From contig CAZTEB010000001.1 in assembly GCA_964612735.1 (NCBI GenBank), forward strand, positions 1 to 47,065: 47,065 nt of DNA, given 5' to 3'. This stretch comes from CAZTEB01 sp964612735 (GTDB lineage: Bacteria > Patescibacteriota > Microgenomatia > UBA1400 > PJMF01). Shown here in pieces: positions 40,491 to 47,065 of the stretch; within the stretch, counting starts at the first letter, position 1, and the number at the start of each line of letters is the position of its first letter. Below the pieces are notes generated by a model. It had not been told where the DNA came from, searched no databases, and saw only the letters and a list, made by a program, of their open reading frames with translations. The position numbers were made by a program, and so were the translations under genes.

Positions 40491-42413
40491 TTACCGCTTC
40501 GCCTTGGCAAAGCCCATTAACTTCTCGAATTGATCACCATCGAGCGTCTCAACTTCGAGCAGCTTCTCCGAAACACCGTCGAGCTGCTTGCGATGCTTCT
40601 TTAGTAATTGCTCAGCACGCTTTTGCCCTTGATCGATCAAAGCCGTGATCTCGGCATCTACTTTCTCTTGAAGCTTGTCAGAAATAGTAGCTGGCTCACC
40701 CCAAGAGCGACCATAATTCGAAGTCTCGTACTGAGGGCCAAAGTTCATAGCACCGAGCTTACTCATGCCGTAATCGACCACCATCGCCCGGGCAATACGG
40801 GTAGCTTTTTCGATATCGCTGCTAGCACCCGCAGTCAACTCATTAAAGATTAAAGCCTCAGCTGCTCGACCACCCATCAAAACCGCAATATCGTCAATCA
40901 ATTCAGATTTGGTAGTTTGCAGCTTATCTTTCTCAGGCGGCGTCAGAGTGAAACCTAGCGCTCGACCGCGAGATACTATCGATATGCGATGGACAGGATC
41001 GGCATGCTCTGAAGCGTGTGCCACAATAGCATGACCAGCTTCATGATACGCCGTCATCTTGCGCTCGACGTCATCTTGGAGACGCTTCTTGCTAGGACCA
41101 AGCTTTACTTTCAGTGAAGCTTCTTCGATATCTTCCATAGTGATAGCGTCTCGGTCGCCACGAGCCACCGCGATTGCAGCTTCATTGAGCATGTTCTCCA
41201 AGTCTGCTCCAGAAAAACCAACTGTGCGCTTGGCGACTCGATCCCAGTTGACATCTTTAGCGAATGGCTTGCCTTGAGAGTGAATATTTAAAATAAATTT
41301 GCGCTCGTCAAGGTCGGGCAAATTGACCATCACTCTGCGATCGAAACGACCGGGTCGCACCAACGCGGGATCAAGCATGTCACCACGATTGGTAGCGGCC
41401 ATTACTACCACGTTGTCACTCTGAGTAAATCCATCCATCTCTACCAAAATTTGATTCAAGGTTTGCTCACGCTCATCATGACCACCCATGCTGCCGTGAC
41501 CACGCATTCTACCTACAGCATCGATCTCGTCGATGAAGATAATAGATGGAGAAACTTTTTTAGCTGTCGCAAAAAGGTCGCGAACTCGTGAAGCACCCAC
41601 ACCAACCAACATCTCCATGAACTCACTACCTGCTATAGATAAAAACTGAACATTTGCCTCACCAGCCACTGCTCGAGCCAGCAGGGTCTTACCAGTACCA
41701 GAAGGACCAACCAACAATACACCCTTGGGGGTTCTGGCACCTACCTTAGTGTACTTCTTGGGAAACTTTAGAAAGTCTACGATCTCTTCGAGCTCTTGCT
41801 TAGCTTCGTTCATGCCACCGACGTCTTTAAACTTAACATCCTGCTTGCCTTTGACGAATACTTTAGCTTTACTACGCCCAATACCCATGATGCCATCTTG
41901 GGCGCCTCGTGCTTGTCGGAAGATGAAGAGAAACACCAACACCATCAGTCCAATTGGCAGTAGATTGAGGATCAACTCCCATGCCATCTCACCAAAGGTA
42001 CGATTGCGCACGATCACATCTACGCTGGCCAAATCGATATCAGCTTGTTCGAGGATGCTGAGTGCTTCTTGACCGTCCTCTTTACGGACGCGACGCTGAC
42101 TATCATCCTGATACGTGACTTCGAGCTGCTGGCCCGCGACTTCAATCTGCTTAATCTTCTCTTCACGAGTGTCACGAATCAGCTGACTAATAGAAATATC
42201 CTCTGTACCTGATCCGGAAAATAAACTTAGAATAAACGGCAGTGCCAAAATGGCAATTACCACGTACACGAAACTTTTACTGAAAAATCTATCAAGATCT
42301 ATGTTGAACTCAAACATCTTGCCAACTCGACGCTTGTTATTTCTGGACGAGTTTGAAGTCTTGTTTGATTGAGGAGAAGCTGACTTCCCACCAGGCTGCT
42401 TAGTCTGTGCCAT
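40491..42413 (-). CDS. ftsH: ATP-dependent zinc metalloprotease FtsH
   Basis: 640 residues: a polar N-terminal tail, TM1 near 47-65, an extracytoplasmic domain, TM2 around LLPIGLMVLVFLFIF, an AAA+ module (GPSGTGKTLLARAVAGEA, IFIDEIDAVG) and the zinc protease site HEAGH. It degrades membrane and soluble proteins. The frame extends to 42455, but TACAAT (42422-42427) ends eight bases before the ATG at 42413, giving MAQTKQPGG as the N-terminus. An HTH gene follows. Confidence 0.95.
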   Translation of the reverse strand: MAQTKQPGGKSASPQSNKTSNSSRNNKRRVGKMFEFNIDLDRFFSKSFVYVVIAILALPFILSLFSGSGTEDISISQLIRDTREEKIKQIEVAGQQLEVTYQDDSQRRVRKEDGQEALSILEQADIDLASVDVIVRNRTFGEMAWELILNLLPIGLMVLVFLFIFRQARGAQDGIMGIGRSKAKVFVKGKQDVKFKDVGGMNEAKQELEEIVDFLKFPKKYTKVGARTPKGVLLVGPSGTGKTLLARAVAGEANVQFLSIAGSEFMEMLVGVGASRVRDLFATAKKVSPSIIFIDEIDAVGRMRGHGSMGGHDEREQTLNQILVEMDGFTQSDNVVVMAATNRGDMLDPALVRPGRFDRRVMVNLPDLDERKFILNIHSQGKPFAKDVNWDRVAKRTVGFSGADLENMLNEAAIAVARGDRDAITMEDIEEASLKVKLGPSKKRLQDDVERKMTAYHEAGHAIVAHASEHADPVHRISIVSRGRALGFTLTPPEKDKLQTTKSELIDDIAVLMGGRAAEALIFNELTAGASSDIEKATRIARAMVVDYGMSKLGAMNFGPQYETSNYGRSWGEPATISDKLQEKVDAEITALIDQGQKRAEQLLKKHRKQLDGVSEKLLEVETLDGDQFEKLMGFAKAKR

Positions 42414-42421
42414 AGGGGAGT

Positions 42422-42427
42422 ATTGTA
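42422..42427 (-). promoter_or_regulatory. -10 element of ftsH
   Basis: TACAAT on the minus strand, eight bases before the ATG at 42413. It lies inside the longer reading of the gene and so decides the start. Confidence 0.6.
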
Positions 42428-42463
42428 CCACGGGGTTGAACAAACGCGACGCCATTCTCCAGG

Positions 42464-43336
42464 CTAATTTCGATCAGTTCTTTCGAGAAGTTGAGAGATG
42501 GTCGCCCAGTCTTCTTGGCCGAGACCTTCGTCCAAAGCTTGCTGATAGAGTTTAAGCACATCGTCTAACAAAGTTGCATCAACTTTGCCGGCAAATTGTT
42601 GAGCATACGAAAGATCTTTGGCAAGCCACTCCATGGAAAAGGTGATTGGATTGGGCTTGGTAAAATACGAACGATTTGCAATCTCAGTACTGACGCCGCC
42701 AGGTCTATCTGCTAGAGCTTCACCGACTTTTCTCAAATCCATACTGTGATTCTTTGCAATAGCCATAGCCTGAGAGAAAGCCACAATGTGGGTGGCTTGG
42801 ACAAAGTTGAGTAGCAGCTTGTAGCGCATGCCGTGACCAGCGGGACCAAAATACAGAACTTTTTTAGTAATTGCCTTGAATGTTGGGCGCAAGGAATCAA
42901 GTGTTGCTTCGTCGCCGCCACAAAGTAGTGTCAGTTGACCGGTCTCAGCACCAATGCGTCCGCCGGTTAGTGGAGCGTCGATAAAGGAAACTTTTTCTTC
43001 AGCACACTTTTTGATCAACTCATCCGCCCAAGCAGCGGATAAGGTAGCACTAGCAATCACGATTGTCTGGTGATTAGCACCAGCTAAGATACCGTCATCA
43101 CCCAACCACACTGACTTCGATGATTCGTCATTGGCGGTAACTTCAAACAGAACGTCGGCCTGCTGAGCTACTTCTTTGGGAGTCGAGACTGCAGTTGCAC
43201 CCTCTTTGACTAGGTCTTGAGCAACCTCGGCTGTCCTGTTCCAAACGAACACCTGACAACCATTCTTAAGAAAATTCTGGGCCATACCACGACCCATGAT
43301 GCCTAAACCAACGACGCCGATTTTTTTGTTTTGCAT
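42464..43336 (-). CDS. 3-hydroxyisobutyrate dehydrogenase-family oxidoreductase
   Basis: 290 residues. NAD(P) is bound by GVVGLGIMGRGMAQNFLKNG at the N-terminus; FIDAPLTGGRIGAETGQLTLLCGG near 118 is the substrate loop, and the catalytic lysine lies in GHGMRYKLLLNF near 175. It reduces or oxidises a beta-hydroxyacid such as tartronate semialdehyde or 3-hydroxyisobutyrate. It starts two bases after the upstream tRNA-binding gene; TATACG lies six bases before the ATG. Confidence 0.85.
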   Translation of the reverse strand: MQNKKIGVVGLGIMGRGMAQNFLKNGCQVFVWNRTAEVAQDLVKEGATAVSTPKEVAQQADVLFEVTANDESSKSVWLGDDGILAGANHQTIVIASATLSAAWADELIKKCAEEKVSFIDAPLTGGRIGAETGQLTLLCGGDEATLDSLRPTFKAITKKVLYFGPAGHGMRYKLLLNFVQATHIVAFSQAMAIAKNHSMDLRKVGEALADRPGGVSTEIANRSYFTKPNPITFSMEWLAKDLSYAQQFAGKVDATLLDDVLKLYQQALDEGLGQEDWATISQLLERTDRN

Positions 43337-43338
43337 GT

Positions 43339-43683
43339 TTAACGTATACTCACTCCAGGAGCAAGTTCGCCACCTTTACCCTCAACTGGAATAATGGTCG
43401 GCACGTCATCCTCATCAGCCATCAGCATCATGCCTTGACTGACTCCTTCACCCATCTTGCGCTCAGCTAGGTTAACGACAAACAAGAACGAACTACCGAT
43501 AAAATCTTCAGGTGAGTACCATTTTCTGACGCCCGACAGAATAGTTTTTTCTCCAAGTTCTTCGCCAAAATCAACGGTGAACTCGAGCAGCTTATTGCTC
43601 CAATCTGGGGCAGAAGCATCGATAACTTTGCCGACACGAATGTCGAGTTTGTCAAAATCTGGGTACTGGATAGTTGGTTTCAT
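43339..43683 (-). CDS. tRNA-binding domain protein (MetG C-terminal/CsaA-like)
   Basis: 114 residues, a single OB-fold tRNA-binding domain: DFDKLDIRVGKVIDA at 9-23, LLEFTVDFGEE, ILSGVRKWYSPEDFIG and GEGVSQGMMLMADE. It may bind tRNA or a synthetase in trans, or act as a CsaA-type chaperone. TACAAT (43692-43697) ends eight bases before the ATG with no SD. It is coupled to the downstream dehydrogenase by a two-base gap. Confidence 0.88.
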   Translation of the reverse strand: MKPTIQYPDFDKLDIRVGKVIDASAPDWSNKLLEFTVDFGEELGEKTILSGVRKWYSPEDFIGSSFLFVVNLAERKMGEGVSQGMMLMADEDDVPTIIPVEGKGGELAPGVSIR

Positions 43684-43689
43684 AGGGGG

Positions 43690-44211
43690 TTATTGTACCG
43701 CATACCTAAGCTGCACTAAGCCTTCATCCAATTTTTGTACACTTTGTAGCGAAAGTTCGAGCTGCCTGGAAACACCTTCAAATAAACTAATGCCGTCTCC
43801 CAATACCAATGGATGCACGCTCAAAATCATTTCAGTAATCAGACCAGCTTCCAAAAAAGCACCATTGGCGTGACCACCACCGATTAATAATACTTGATCA
43901 TGACCTTTTGACCGAGCCAACTCTAATATAGCCTTAGGTGACTTTGAAGTGTAGATAACTTTGCCGTCTTCTTTTTCTTTGGAAGAATCAGAGGTCATCA
44001 CAATATTGGTGATATCCGGAACTGGATACAGCTCACCCAGATATTGTTCAAAGGTTGTTCTGCCGAGCACAATACAGCCCTTCTCTGCCATTTGTGCTTC
44101 AAATAATGGCACATCGACTTCGGACACCCAATCAGAATTACCATCTTTAGTAGCAATAAAACCATCAGTGGAAATAGCGTTGTAGAGGGTGACGTTCTGA
44201 GCTAACTTCAT
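43690..44211 (-). CDS. RibD C-terminal/dihydrofolate reductase-like protein
   Basis: About 173 residues. The opening VTLYNAISTDGFIATKDGNSDWVSE, CIVLGRTTFEQYL near 48 and VLLIGGGHANGAFLEAGLITEM near 108 match the RibD-C/DHFR-like family. It probably reduces a pteridine, pyrimidine or related substrate with NADPH; true DHFR activity is not certain. The frame opens at 44247; the ATG at 44211 matches the family start. Confidence 0.8.
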   Translation of the reverse strand: MKLAQNVTLYNAISTDGFIATKDGNSDWVSEVDVPLFEAQMAEKGCIVLGRTTFEQYLGELYPVPDITNIVMTSDSSKEKEDGKVIYTSKSPKAILELARSKGHDQVLLIGGGHANGAFLEAGLITEMILSVHPLVLGDGISLFEGVSRQLELSLQSVQKLDEGLVQLRYAVQ

Positions 44212-44281
44212 AGTGAATAATTCAAGCACCTTCAAGTGCGCCACCAAACTTAGGAAGCACTTAAAGTTTTTTAGTTAACTA

Positions 44282-45736
44282 CTAATAAATCTTCGAGCTT
44301 TTTAAAATGAAAGCTTCGTTACTCGGATATACTACTGCATTGCAAAGCTTTCGATAATGATCGTACATTCTCCTAATCTCGACCTTCAAATCTATCCAGT
44401 CTTGACTTTGCTTCTCCAAGTTATCCAGCTCATCGTACTTAGCTCCTATCTCCATCTCATATGCCCTTGCCTCTTGCTCCCGCGGTTCATTCTCACTTTC
44501 GATATTTTCTACCGTCTGTTCCCCAACCTTTATTTTTAACTTAGCGATTACTTGCTCTACCTCATCTCTAATGCAGTCTATTTTAAATTTTTTGTCTATA
44601 AGGGCTTTTTCTAGCTTGTCAATTAATGGGGACACTAGATGTTTTCTTAAAGTTGAATGAACATTCGATCGAACAATACCAGGAAAAGGGTCAGGCGGTC
44701 GATCTGAGGATGTCGTAGAGGAAAACCGCTGATTACTATCACTCACCTCCCAGTTATTCGTGTCGTGCAAAACAATTCTTTTTGCTCCACTACTCACAAG
44801 AATGGAGATGTCATAGAACGGCACTTTTCTGTAACCAGCATCAATACTCACGCCAACTTGCACCATAGTAATTAACTTTTCAATGAACGACCACATCTCA
44901 ATTGCGAGCTCATCATCCCATAACTCATCGACAATCTCATCGTTACCAAGGTTATACGCCACCTCTGGCTGCATGATTTCCTCATCAGCCACTGTCTTGA
45001 AGTTGAGCTTTCTCTGTACTTCTACAACATCTGAGCCCTCACCACCTACAATGCTAAAAAGTTTTCCAGGCTCATCCTCCAAGTATTCACGAAAACATCT
45101 GATAGATGTGTATGGTAAGGAGATGACGCACACCCTTCCCTTCATACCACCTGGTAATTCTTGTAGCTCAACACCCTCATCAATAACCATCTCACCTTGA
45201 CCGCTACTGGGATCAACCATGCTTTCGTACAACTCTAATGCCCTGGGTGTGATCTCTTCACCAATAAGGGGAAAGTCTAGGTTGAGTATGGCAAATTGCT
45301 TTGGCAGAATATGTTTACCCAAATACCGCTTATACACTTCATACTGCAACACTAGTTGTAGTAATTGATTTAAAACTACTGGATCCTCTGTAGTGATGTT
45401 GCTTAAGTTTACTGATTCTAGGCTAGCAAAAACTTCAAGATCATATGCTAATTTTTCACCAGTGCTATACCTATTTGTAGCTTTGTCCAACGACTTTTCA
45501 ACAGAGGAATCAGATCCCAGTATTTTGAGAACTATTTCTTGGGCGCTATGTGAATCTGGGTCGCCTAGAGTATTAGTCTCTATTTCGAAAACATTGTTGT
45601 ATACACCCTCAGCCAACCGTCTGAGCGGAAGATCGCCAGCTTCTATCTTAGAAAGAATTAATGCTATTGACTCAGAAGAGGGAAGTTCCCGGGTAGCGAC
45701 CCTTACTTTATCTATTCCTGAGTGTTCTGTTGACAT
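44282..45736 (-). CDS. Orphan protein of 484 residues, possibly kinase-like
   Basis: An N-terminal stretch resembles a kinase nucleotide loop: LAEGVYNNVFEIE near 41-53 and EIVLKIL near 68-74, with Lys71 in the place of the beta-3 lysine. Later, YDISILVSSGAKRIVLHDTNNWE near 310 could stand for the catalytic and metal-binding strands. A C-terminal coiled coil (EQEARAYEMEIGAKYDELDNLEKQ) follows. No standard HRD or DFG is present, so a divergent or inactive kinase fold is only an inference. AT-rich composition; AGGAA precedes the ATG. Confidence 0.6.
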   Translation of the reverse strand: MSTEHSGIDKVRVATRELPSSESIALILSKIEAGDLPLRRLAEGVYNNVFEIETNTLGDPDSHSAQEIVLKILGSDSSVEKSLDKATNRYSTGEKLAYDLEVFASLESVNLSNITTEDPVVLNQLLQLVLQYEVYKRYLGKHILPKQFAILNLDFPLIGEEITPRALELYESMVDPSSGQGEMVIDEGVELQELPGGMKGRVCVISLPYTSIRCFREYLEDEPGKLFSIVGGEGSDVVEVQRKLNFKTVADEEIMQPEVAYNLGNDEIVDELWDDELAIEMWSFIEKLITMVQVGVSIDAGYRKVPFYDISILVSSGAKRIVLHDTNNWEVSDSNQRFSSTTSSDRPPDPFPGIVRSNVHSTLRKHLVSPLIDKLEKALIDKKFKIDCIRDEVEQVIAKLKIKVGEQTVENIESENEPREQEARAYEMEIGAKYDELDNLEKQSQDWIDLKVEIRRMYDHYRKLCNAVVYPSNEAFILKSSKIY

Positions 45737-45766
45737 ACATTCCTAGTAAAAAATCTTTTTCGGATA

Positions 45767-46783
45767 TCAATTCAACCCATTCTTCATTCCAATCACCTCA
45801 TAGACTTCTCGCAATGTCTCGTCAGCAAGCGTAGCAGCCTTAGCAGCTCCTTGAGCTAAAATCTTTCTGACTTGATCCATGTTTGATTCAAGCTGAGCAC
45901 GTCGTTCACGAGCAGGAGCAAACAAACGCTGATGAGCAGCGAATAATTTCTCTTTGACTTCGACGTCACCTACTGTACCCCGCTGGTACCGTTCTTTAAG
46001 CTCGGCAACTTCACTAGCGTTGTCATTGATCAAATCATGATACATGAAGACAGTATTACCTTCGATGTGACCGGGGTCAGTTGCTTTTATTCGAGTGGAG
46101 TCAGTATAGGCTCCCATGATTTGCTTCTTGATAACATCAGGCTCATCAAAAATGCCGATGATGTTACCAAGTGACTTGCTCATTTTGCGCTCACCATCAG
46201 TCCCCATAATCCTACCAGTAGCTTTCTGAATTAATGCCTCGGGAAGCGGAAACACTTCAGTGCCAACGGCTCTATTGAAGTTCTCAGCAATGTCACGAGT
46301 CAGCTCTACGTGCTGTCTTTGATCTTCACCAACTGGCACACCATGCGGTTTGTACAGCAAAATATCTGCTGCCATTAAAATAGGATAGTTGAACAAGCCC
46401 ATATTAATGCTCTCAACGCTGGTGTCTTTTTGAAGTTTATCCTTGAAAGCATGCATCCGCTGCATCTGGCCGTACGACACATAGTTGCCCAACACGACAG
46501 TTAACAACGAGTGAGCAGCCACATCGGACTGGCGAAAGAAGACGCACTTCTCAGGATCGAGACCCAACGCTAAATAATCCAATACCACGCCAGTGATATT
46601 GGCTTCGAGTTGCTGGCGATCTTTGACTGTAGTCAACGCGTGCAAATCTGCCACAAAGTAATGAGTTTTATACTCACTGTTATTTTGTAGTTCGATGGCG
46701 GGCTTAACCATCCCAAAGTAATTGCCGATGTGCAGAGCGTTACCACTGGGTGTGATACCAGAAAGAATTCGTTTTGGTGTCAT
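45767..46783 (-). CDS. trpS: Tryptophanyl-tRNA synthetase
   Basis: 338 residues, class I synthetase. GITPSGNALHIGNYFG carries the HIGH-type motif (HIGN) and KMSKSLGN is the KMSKS loop. It charges tRNA-Trp. The frame extends to 46804, but TACAAT (46793-46798) ends nine bases before the ATG at 46783, which also matches the family start (TPKRILSG). No SD is present. Confidence 0.95.
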   Translation of the reverse strand: MTPKRILSGITPSGNALHIGNYFGMVKPAIELQNNSEYKTHYFVADLHALTTVKDRQQLEANITGVVLDYLALGLDPEKCVFFRQSDVAAHSLLTVVLGNYVSYGQMQRMHAFKDKLQKDTSVESINMGLFNYPILMAADILLYKPHGVPVGEDQRQHVELTRDIAENFNRAVGTEVFPLPEALIQKATGRIMGTDGERKMSKSLGNIIGIFDEPDVIKKQIMGAYTDSTRIKATDPGHIEGNTVFMYHDLINDNASEVAELKERYQRGTVGDVEVKEKLFAAHQRLFAPARERRAQLESNMDQVRKILAQGAAKAATLADETLREVYEVIGMKNGLN

Positions 46784-46792
46784 AGTGCTCTT

Positions 46793-46798
46793 ATTGTA
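46793..46798 (-). promoter_or_regulatory. -10 element of trpS
   Basis: TACAAT on the minus strand, nine bases from the ATG at 46783. It lies inside the longer reading of trpS and so sets the start. No good -35 box is visible. Confidence 0.55.
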
Positions 46799-46862
46799 CC
46801 GCACTCACAAACACCAAACTACTTACTATGAAATCATGAATACTAGCTAAAAAAAGAGATAA

Positions 46863-47065
46863 TTAGCTAAAAGCCAATCCATTTTCTATGGTCGTGATCC
46901 GTTCTTCATGATCACCCAGCGTTTCTCTAGTTTCCACTTGTCGACCATTGAGAGTGTGTCGTTCCTCCCGACTAGCCTTAAGCTCTCCCAAAACAGCGTC
47001 AATGCCATTGAGAACTTCACTCTTAAAATCAGTGAATCGTTCTTCAAAATGATCGGTGATTTCAT
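46863..47065 (-). CDS. Coiled-coil protein, 3' end only (cut by the window edge)
   Basis: An open minus-strand frame enters from the right edge and ends with TAA at 46863-46865. The last residues are rich in Glu, Arg and Thr with heptad-like spacing (FEERFTDFKSEVLNGI, ERHTLNGRQVETRETLG, HEERITTIENGLAFS), indicating a coiled coil. The N-terminal part is outside the window, so no function is proposed. Confidence 0.65.
   Translation of the reverse strand, partial: EITDHFEERFTDFKSEVLNGIDAVLGELKASREERHTLNGRQVETRETLGDHEERITTIENGLAFS

Noticed and set aside
42414..42455. N-terminal extension of FtsH to 42455
   Set aside because: It spans the TACAAT -10 element that ends eight bases before the ATG at 42413.
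1..47065. CRISPR array, tRNA or rRNA genes, insertion sequences
   Set aside because: No regularly spaced repeats, cloverleaf-like segments, rRNA stretches or transposase genes with terminal repeats were seen on either strand.

Overview
The window looks like a chromosomal segment of a Patescibacteria/CPR-type bacterium; the exact lineage cannot be resolved by eye. The reasons are an IF-2 with no N-terminal extension, a short HrcA and SufD, a Lon-type ATPase with no protease domain, a stand-alone PolA-type 5'-3' exonuclease, and very dense packing. TGA ends many genes (for example the ATGA overlaps in the suf operon), so the genetic code is standard. Two runs of ten N (7337-7346 and 29561-29570) show this is a scaffold. 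No rRNA, tRNA, insertion sequence, prophage or CRISPR array was found. The only stretch over 300 bases without a firm gene is 2019-2405. It may hold a frame-broken zinc-ribbon gene (minus) and a tiny membrane ORF (plus).

Layout. 1-7.0 kb (minus): 2H phosphoesterase, membrane protein, uracil-DNA glycosylase lacking all Fe-S cysteines, Lon-like AAA ATPase, PfkB kinase, LOG protein, RPE-like protein, RpiB, DUF59 Fe-S factor and a small conserved protein with a strong terminator. 7.1-10.9 kb: anchored extracytoplasmic proteins (RskA-like, DsbA-like), a three-Cys ferredoxin, an FNR-type reductase and a YjjX-type NTP phosphatase. 11.0-17.1 kb: a SUF Fe-S operon, sufC-sufB-orfX-sufD-GNAT-sufS-EamA-sufU. 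17.2-21.7 kb: NUDIX, DEDD nuclease, superoxide dismutase, aldolase-like TIM barrel and an orphan. 21.8-28.7 kb: pnp, rpsO, an orphan, infB and nusA. 28.8-35.9 kb: dnaJ (broken by an assembly gap), a plus-strand NUDIX/peptidase E/GNAT trio, a small acidic protein, a methyltransferase, and hrcA-grpE-dnaK. 36-47 kb: anchored glycoside hydrolase, glycosyltransferase, 5'-3' exonuclease, K+ channel, HTH protein, FtsH, a dehydrogenase, tRNA-binding protein, RibD-C/DHFR protein, a kinase-like orphan, TrpS and a coiled-coil gene cut by the window edge.

The genes form three themes: Fe-S assembly and redox/oxygen defence (suf, DUF59, ferredoxin, FNR, SodA, DsbA), protein and RNA quality control (hrcA-grpE-dnaK, dnaJ, FtsH, Lon-like, pnp), and DNA/nucleotide maintenance (UDG, exonuclease, NUDIX, YjjX).

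The most striking window-wide signal is in gene starts. About 25 genes have a -10-like hexamer (TACAAT, TATAAT, TATAGT, TATCAT and similar) ending only 6-9 bases before the start codon, usually with no Shine-Dalgarno (SD) sequence, so they are probably transcribed as leaderless mRNAs. A second set (pnp, rpsO, nusA, infB, dnaK, grpE and others) has clear SD sequences, several with long structured leaders. This signal resets many start codons; the reported starts use it.
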